From NCBI GenBank assembly GCA_964343195.1, contig CAYFIR010000173.1, positions 1-10,526 of the forward strand: a DNA stretch of 10,526 bases, given 5' to 3'. This document shows positions 6,465-10,526 of this stretch, piece by piece; position 1 is the stretch's first letter; each line of letters opens with the position of its first letter. This DNA comes from CAYVAP01 sp964343195. GTDB taxonomy: Bacteria; Bacteroidota; Bacteroidia; J057. Position numbers and translations under genes: made by a program. The notes under the pieces are model-generated. The model made no database searches. It was given only the letters and a program-made list of their open reading frames with translations, and was not told where the DNA came from.

Positions 6465-6670
6465 TGCTTTAGGAATTACGTAATAAGTCAATTCAAAACT
6501 GGGCAATTTGCTGATCAGTAGCACTTTGTGCTACAAACTAGTGGAAAGAATTCGAAATTCGTCATCAGTAATTCGTAATTGAAAGTGCTGCTGGTGAGTA
6601 TTTTATACGAATTTCGAATGGGTAATTACTTAATTCCGAAAGCACTAGCAACTCCGAACTTATTCCACTA
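6462..6670. repeat. Nested inverted-repeat element abutting the dsrE-like stop codon
   Basis: The outer arms are tagtgctttaggaatta (6462-6478, starting on the stop codon) and taattccgaaagcacta (6631-6647), 16 of 17 bases complementary. Inside is a perfect 13-bp pair, attcgaaattcgt (6550-6562) and acgaatttcgaat (6607-6619). An 8-bp pair tagtggaa (6539-6546) and ttccacta (6663-6670) overlaps them. The DNA is AT-rich with no coding frame. The structure resembles a degenerate MITE or fold-back element and shares the aattacgaat word with the 5563-5620 block. Confidence 0.6.
6518..6534 (+). terminator. Compact hairpin after the sulfur operon
   Basis: gtagcac (6518-6524) pairs perfectly with gtgctac (6528-6534) around a ttt loop, 53 bases after the dsrE-like stop codon. 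No T tract follows, so it may be an RNA 3'-end structure or simply part of the surrounding fold-back element. Confidence 0.35.
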
Positions 6671-6728
6671 ATAATTAGGAGATCAGAAATAACTATAAAA
6701 GAGAGGTATGGAGGAAATGAAGGCGCTG

Positions 6729-6772
6729 CCCTGAGCCTTGTGCTGAGCGAAGTCGAAGTATCAGCCGAAGGG
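6729..6772. repeat. Dispersed ctgagc / gaagtcgaag intergenic repeat
   Basis: The segment begins ccctgagcc, contains tgctgagcgaagtcgaag, and ends gccgaaggg. It belongs to a widespread class of short bacterial intergenic repeats of the ctgagcgaagtcgaaggg type, recognised here from memory. The outer ccct/aggg ends are complementary. No coding role is expected. Confidence 0.5.
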
Positions 6773-6797
6773 TCTGAAGGTCTCAAGCAGCGTTTTT

Positions 6798-6912
6798 CCT
6801 TCATATCCCCATATACTTCAGACCTAAGCAGGTGGACAGATGTAAACCAGTAAAAGGTATAAAGGAATGTAGGACCTGTTTCCCTTCATATCCCCATACC
6901 CTTCATACCTTA
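6798..6912. repeat. Direct repeats of ccttcatatccccata with cttcatacc satellites
   Basis: The 16-mer ccttcatatccccata occurs exactly at 6798-6813 and 6883-6898. Each copy is followed by a second degraded unit (acttcagacct, cccttcatacct). Related words appear inverted at 6705-6720 (ggtatggaggaaatga). In addition aagcaggtgga (6826-6836) is the exact inverse of tccacctgctt (6922-6932), so the tract contains both direct and inverted copies. This looks like the decayed flank of the gene relic at 6903-7009. Confidence 0.55.
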
Positions 6913-7009
6913 TTTCTATTTTCCACCTGCTTCGCAGATTTAACCAGAAGTTCCCAAGTCTCATATACCAGCTCCATACCTTTAATCGGGTGTGGGGCTT
7001 TTCATTTTC
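6903..7009 (-). pseudogene. Probable relic of a four-helix-bundle (23S rRNA IVS-like) protein gene
   Basis: On the minus strand one frame reads ENEKPHTRLKVW (down to 6974) and the -1 frame reads GMELVYETWELLVKSAKQ (from 6980) before a TGA at 6903-6905. In the four-helix-bundle family related to 23S rRNA intervening-sequence proteins, an N-terminal LKVW motif is followed a few residues later by MELV and a tyrosine-containing helix. Here the two halves overlap at ggtatgg, as if a deletion between two ggtatgg copies fused them out of frame. The rest of the roughly 120-residue family is absent. Recognition is from memory and the match is short. Confidence 0.35.
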
Positions 7010-7109
7010 AAGGGAGGAAAAGGAGTATTGATCCCTGGTTCCCCATGTTTCATGAATATCTGTTACCTTGTTCTTTGACGATAAAATAGACCCTAAACTT
7101 CTACCTAAT

Positions 7110-7571
7110 ATGACTATCCCCCAGGCCATTGCCAAAAACCTGAGAGAAGTATTTGATGGCGGTAACTGGACCGCCGTTGACATCAAGGCCCAGATAGAAG
7201 GTGTCTCCTGGGAGGAGGCTAACCGCGAAGTCCACGGATTTAATACCATTGTGGGATTGATGTACCACATCATTTACTACATGCGGTCTGCCATCGGAGT
7301 GCTGAAAGGAGGTCCACTGGAAGGAAGTGATCGATTCAGTTTTGACCATCCCCCAATTGAGTCCCAGGGAGACTGGGAGGCGTTTATCGCGGAGATCTGG
7401 CGAGACATGGAGACCTGTGCTAATCTGATTGAGCAAATGCCTGAGGAGCAACTATGGACAGACCTGGAGACATACGGTAGCTATTACCGGAATTTACAAG
7501 GGCTGGTCGAGCATGCCCATTACCATCTGGGGCAGATTGTTCTGATCAGAAAAATTATTCGCAGGGCCTGA
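7110..7571 (+). CDS. DinB-like putative metal-dependent protein
   Basis: The 153-residue protein fits the DinB/YfiT-like four-helix metalloprotein superfamily: GNWTAVDI at 18-25, MYHIIYYM with His53 in helix 2, and the C-terminal HAHYHLGQIVLIRK with His135 and His139 in an HxxxH arrangement. The three histidines are the expected metal site. Family members include thiol-dependent transferases and many proteins of unknown function, so no substrate can be named. The frame could start at a TTG at 7068, but the ATG at 7110 directly precedes a normal first helix and is preferred. The gene stands alone, is preceded by repeat-rich DNA, and converges on the kinase with a 46-base gap containing only a weak 5-bp hairpin (7590-7606). 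Confidence 0.85.
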   Translation: MTIPQAIAKNLREVFDGGNWTAVDIKAQIEGVSWEEANREVHGFNTIVGLMYHIIYYMRSAIGVLKGGPLEGSDRFSFDHPPIESQGDWEAFIAEIWRDMETCANLIEQMPEEQLWTDLETYGSYYRNLQGLVEHAHYHLGQIVLIRKIIRRA

Positions 7572-7617
7572 GCAACGTTTCAGTTCCTACCTTCGCAAGT
7601 GGAAGGCTGGGCCTTGA

Positions 7618-10526
7618 TCACTTCAGTAACTTTTCCTTTCGTTCCTGGCCAAGCCTCAGGTTGGAGGCGACTTTGGCGTGGAGGAATTCTGCTGAAAAAG
7701 GCTTGGAGATATAATCGTCCAGTCCCTTTCCGGCCACTTCTGCTTCTGCTTCAGCCGACGCTGTGACGGCTACAATCGGAACCAGACTTTTGGGTGCATC
7801 AAGTTTTCGGATGAGTCTTGTCGCTTCATACCCATCCATTATGGGCATTTGCAGGTCCATCAGGATCAGGTCAAAACCCTCATCAAGTGCTTCCTCACAG
7901 GCATTGACTCCTTCGAGTCCATTTTGGGCATACGTGACTTCCAGGTTCCATTTTCTGAGATATCGACCGATTATTTTCTGATTAACCCGGTTATCTTCTA
8001 CCACAAGGATATGTTCCCGGTTAAATGTTGCGGGGGCATTTGAGGTTTTTTGTTTGGGTGTCCTGGCCTCCGGTTTTTCTTCGGAGTTTTTAAACAGAAG
8101 CTCGAAGAAAAACCTGGAACCTTTGCCAGGTTCACTTTCTACCTTCAGCGTGCCCTCAAACAAGGCCACCAATCGTTGTGCGATGGTCAGGCCGAGACCG
8201 GTCCCCCCAAATTCCCGGGAATGAGTTGAACTGGCCTGGGTAAAGAACCCAAATATTTTTTCCAGATCGTCTGCCGATATGCCGATGCCGGTATCGATTA
8301 TCTCGAATAGATATTTGCTGATGCCCGTTGAGGTATCGAGCTGTTTGACGTTTAGACTGACTCCTCCCTCATGGGTAAACTTCAGGGCATTGTTGAGGAG
8401 GTTGAGCAGAATTTGATTAAATCGAATTCTGTCCATAACTACCATCTGCTTCCTGTCTCCCTCAAAGTTTAGCTTCAGCTCAAGATTACGGGTTTTGGCT
8501 TCATCTTCCAGGGAGTGGACTACCTGTTCGCAGGCATCGTGGAGGTTGGTAGGCTGATTTTTAAGTACAACCCGGCCTGCTTCAATCTTGTTAAAATCAA
8601 GGATATCATTGATGAGGGCCAGGAGGTTTTCGGCAGAAAACTTCAAGGTATCCAGGTAATCCTGCTGATCCTCTCGTGGATTTTCTTCGATGAGCAGATT
8701 GGCAGCTCCGATCACCGCATTCATGGGGGTGCGGATCTCATGGCTCATGATGGACAGAAACTCAGCCTTGGCGCGAGTCGCCGCCTCAGCATTTTTCTTC
8801 GCCTTTATCAGCTCAATGGTATTTTGCTTCTGCTCGGTAATGTCTATGATAACTCCTACCAGCCCCTGTAGGTCATCTCCTTCTCCATAAATGGGAGCCT
8901 TAAAAAAGATGACATCCCTGACCTCCCCCTTTGCGTTCCGCACATGGGATTCATACTGGATGAACCGGGGGTTGGCCATCAGGTCAAGATCGTTTTCATG
9001 GTAGATTTTTGATAGCTCTGTTGGCGCAATGTCAAATGGAGTCTTGCCGACCAAATCTTTTTGCTTGATTCCGATGAAATTCTCAAAGGCATGGTTGCAG
9101 CCCAGATACCTTCCTACCGAATCCTTGAAGAAGACAGGGCTGGGAATAGCCTGGAGGATGCTACTGAGTAATTGCTGGCTCTCTCTTATTTTCTTTTGGG
9201 CTTCACGCTCCTGGGTTACATCCCGTACCAAGGCTACAACTTCCCCGTCTGCTGCGGGGACAATCCTGGCTTCGTAGTGCCTGACCATTCCCATGTGTTG
9301 CATGGTATATTCCCAGGATACGGAATGTTGGCTGGAAGTTGCCCGCCCAATCGCCGCTTGAAGTTCTTTCAGGAGTTGTGATTCCATCGGAGCATCCATT
9401 AGGTTGGAGCCAATGATTCGTTCCAGGTGGCGGTGATACTGGTCTCCGGCTGCAGGCTTAAAGTCCAGGCAGGTCCCATCGTCCTTCAGCCGAAAGATCA
9501 TATCAGGATTGGCCTCCAGTAGGGCCTGCATTTTTCGATCTCGTGCTTCAAGTACTTCTCGGACTTTATAATGTTCTGTAACATCCATTGCGGTAAACAC
9601 CACTCCGGAAATCCGACCTGTATCATCTTTAGTAGGATGGTATTGTATCTGCAGATAAATAGTTTGACCATTATACTCAACCTTCCGTTCTCCCATAGTG
9701 GGATTTCCTGCGAGTGTCTGCCGAAAATCTCTTTCCATTTCCTGGAGGTGCTCCTCGTTTGCAGCAAAATCGCGGAAATCCGATCCAATTTTTAAATCCA
9801 TTCCCGTAATGCCGGAAAAGATGGAGCTGGACACCTTACTGGCCTTCAATATCCTGAAGTCCGTATCGAGCAGCAACTGCAACTGGAGAGAATTATCCAG
9901 TAGGGCCTGCTGTCTGGCTTTCGATTGTTGCAACTCCTGAGTTACCTCTGATAGGTGATTTACCTTGGCCTGTAGAGTCTCCTGATACCAGATGCGGACC
10001 CAGTTGACCAGCAGGCTAAATGCCGATGTAGCCAGGATAAGGATGAAGAAAATGGAAACGGGGATATGGGGTTCCCCGCTGGGATGATTAGGGGCGCCTG
10101 GAGATTCAAGCAATCCGACCAGAAGTAAGCCGACGGTAAATATTATCTGAAACGCAAATAGAGGACGTTTTTTTTCAAACGATAGCCCCATGAGGGCGAG
10201 GACCAGGAGGCAGGTCAGTACATTTCTGGGAAAGAGATGATTTTCGTGGGTGACTATGAGGAGCCACGGTAAAAAGAACATGAATGCCAGATGTACAAGA
10301 GGGTTGGGCCTCTCCGAAAACTGTCCTTTCCAAAAACTCAGGCCGAACAATATCCCCAGGAATATCCCCAGAATTAGGGGGGATTGGTAACCCAAAAAGA
10401 AGTCGGGGGAGTCAGGCCACCGAACTACTGCATATGCCAGGAACGCAATAGAAAGTATCCCTAAAAAAATCGGTACTCGACCAATTTTGGCGGGATTTAG
10501 TATGGTTGTGCAAGGACTCTTAATCT
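7618..10526 (-). CDS. Membrane hybrid sensor histidine kinase with three PAS domains and a C-terminal receiver (start outside window)
   Basis: The frame is open from its TGA at 7618-7620 to the right edge, and no in-frame ATG occurs in the last 130 bases. The 43 codons beyond the TTG at 10395 include a hydrophobic helix (PIFLGILSIAFLAYAVV), so the gene is truncated and the TTG is not the true start. Counting from 10395, further membrane helices lie near 6-22, 34-49, 58-73, 79-97 and 111-131, giving six visible. A coiled coil (138-167) and three PAS domains (about 168-278, 284-395, 405-523) follow. HisKA has His552 in SIMSHEIRTPMNAVIG. HATPase_c has Asn669, DTGIGI at 701-706 and GGTGLGL at 730-736. 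The receiver (about 795-912) has Asp801, phospho-Asp847 and Lys898. The signal is unknown; the helical bundle may sense at the membrane. No output domain is present. Confidence 0.93.
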   Translation of the reverse strand, partial: IKSPCTTILNPAKIGRVPIFLGILSIAFLAYAVVRWPDSPDFFLGYQSPLILGIFLGILFGLSFWKGQFSERPNPLVHLAFMFFLPWLLIVTHENHLFPRNVLTCLLVLALMGLSFEKKRPLFAFQIIFTVGLLLVGLLESPGAPNHPSGEPHIPVSIFFILILATSAFSLLVNWVRIWYQETLQAKVNHLSEVTQELQQSKARQQALLDNSLQLQLLLDTDFRILKASKVSSSIFSGITGMDLKIGSDFRDFAANEEHLQEMERDFRQTLAGNPTMGERKVEYNGQTIYLQIQYHPTKDDTGRISGVVFTAMDVTEHYKVREVLEARDRKMQALLEANPDMIFRLKDDGTCLDFKPAAGDQYHRHLERIIGSNLMDAPMESQLLKELQAAIGRATSSQHSVSWEYTMQHMGMVRHYEARIVPAADGEVVALVRDVTQEREAQKKIRESQQLLSSILQAIPSPVFFKDSVGRYLGCNHAFENFIGIKQKDLVGKTPFDIAPTELSKIYHENDLDLMANPRFIQYESHVRNAKGEVRDVIFFKAPIYGEGDDLQGLVGVIIDITEQKQNTIELIKAKKNAEAATRAKAEFLSIMSHEIRTPMNAVIGAANLLIEENPREDQQDYLDTLKFSAENLLALINDILDFNKIEAGRVVLKNQPTNLHDACEQVVHSLEDEAKTRNLELKLNFEGDRKQMVVMDRIRFNQILLNLLNNALKFTHEGGVSLNVKQLDTSTGISKYLFEIIDTGIGISADDLEKIFGFFTQASSTHSREFGGTGLGLTIAQRLVALFEGTLKVESEPGKGSRFFFELLFKNSEEKPEARTPKQKTSNAPATFNREHILVVEDNRVNQKIIGRYLRKWNLEVTYAQNGLEGVNACEEALDEGFDLILMDLQMPIMDGYEATRLIRKLDAPKSLVPIVAVTASAEAEAEVAGKGLDDYISKPFSAEFLHAKVASNLRLGQERKEKLLK

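Noticed and set aside
6824..7273. 149-codon minus-strand open frame over the repeat region and DinB start
   Set aside because: Half of it is antisense to the DinB-like gene and the rest runs through repeats. Only a short segment resembles a known family, and that is reported as a relic rather than a gene.
7590..7606. Bidirectional terminator between the DinB-like gene and the kinase
   Set aside because: The stem ccttc/gaagg is only 5 bp with a 7-base loop and no T tract on either strand.

Overview
The window looks like a chromosomal segment of a Bacteroidota bacterium, probably a marine or soil Cytophagia-type relative. This is inferred from moderate GC, weak Shine-Dalgarno signals, abundant multi-domain hybrid histidine kinases, and intergenic repeat families of a kind I associate with that phylum (cttacttctt hairpins, aattacgaat words, ctgagcgaagtcgaag elements). 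No sequence search was possible, so the taxonomic call is an inference.

Layout. Bases 1-648 hold no convincing gene, but carry a perfect hairpin and a 75/76-bp tandem repeat. Bases 649-3920 are a two-gene operon with an ATGA overlap. It encodes a stand-alone FIST-domain sensor and a soluble PAS/kinase/tandem-receiver hybrid histidine kinase. This arrangement resembles NosP-NahK, the haem-based nitric-oxide sensor and its kinase. Bases 4281-6464 are a three-gene sulfur module on the same strand: a sulfide:quinone oxidoreductase-like flavoprotein, a TusE/DsrC-family swinging-arm protein with a single C-terminal cysteine, and a DsrE-like sulfurtransferase. Bases 6465-7109 are a repeat-rich graveyard with a nested inverted-repeat element, a ctgagc/gaagtcgaag element, cttcatacc-type repeats and a probable decayed four-helix-bundle (23S rRNA intervening-sequence protein-like) gene. 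Bases 7110-7571 encode a DinB-like putative metalloprotein. From 7618 to the right edge, on the minus strand, lies a large membrane-bound hybrid histidine kinase whose reading frame runs off the window, so its true start is not visible.

How it may work together. The FIST protein probably gates its overlapping kinase, which carries two receivers on the same chain. In the sulfur module the flavoprotein would oxidise sulfide at the membrane and pass electrons to quinone. The resulting sulfane sulfur could be handed through the DsrE-like protein to the lone cysteine of the TusE-like protein. No dsrAB, hdr or tusA gene is visible here, so the end acceptor is unknown. The most interesting items are this minimal sulfur relay, the sensor-kinase pair, and the layered repeat elements at the borders of the sulfur operon.
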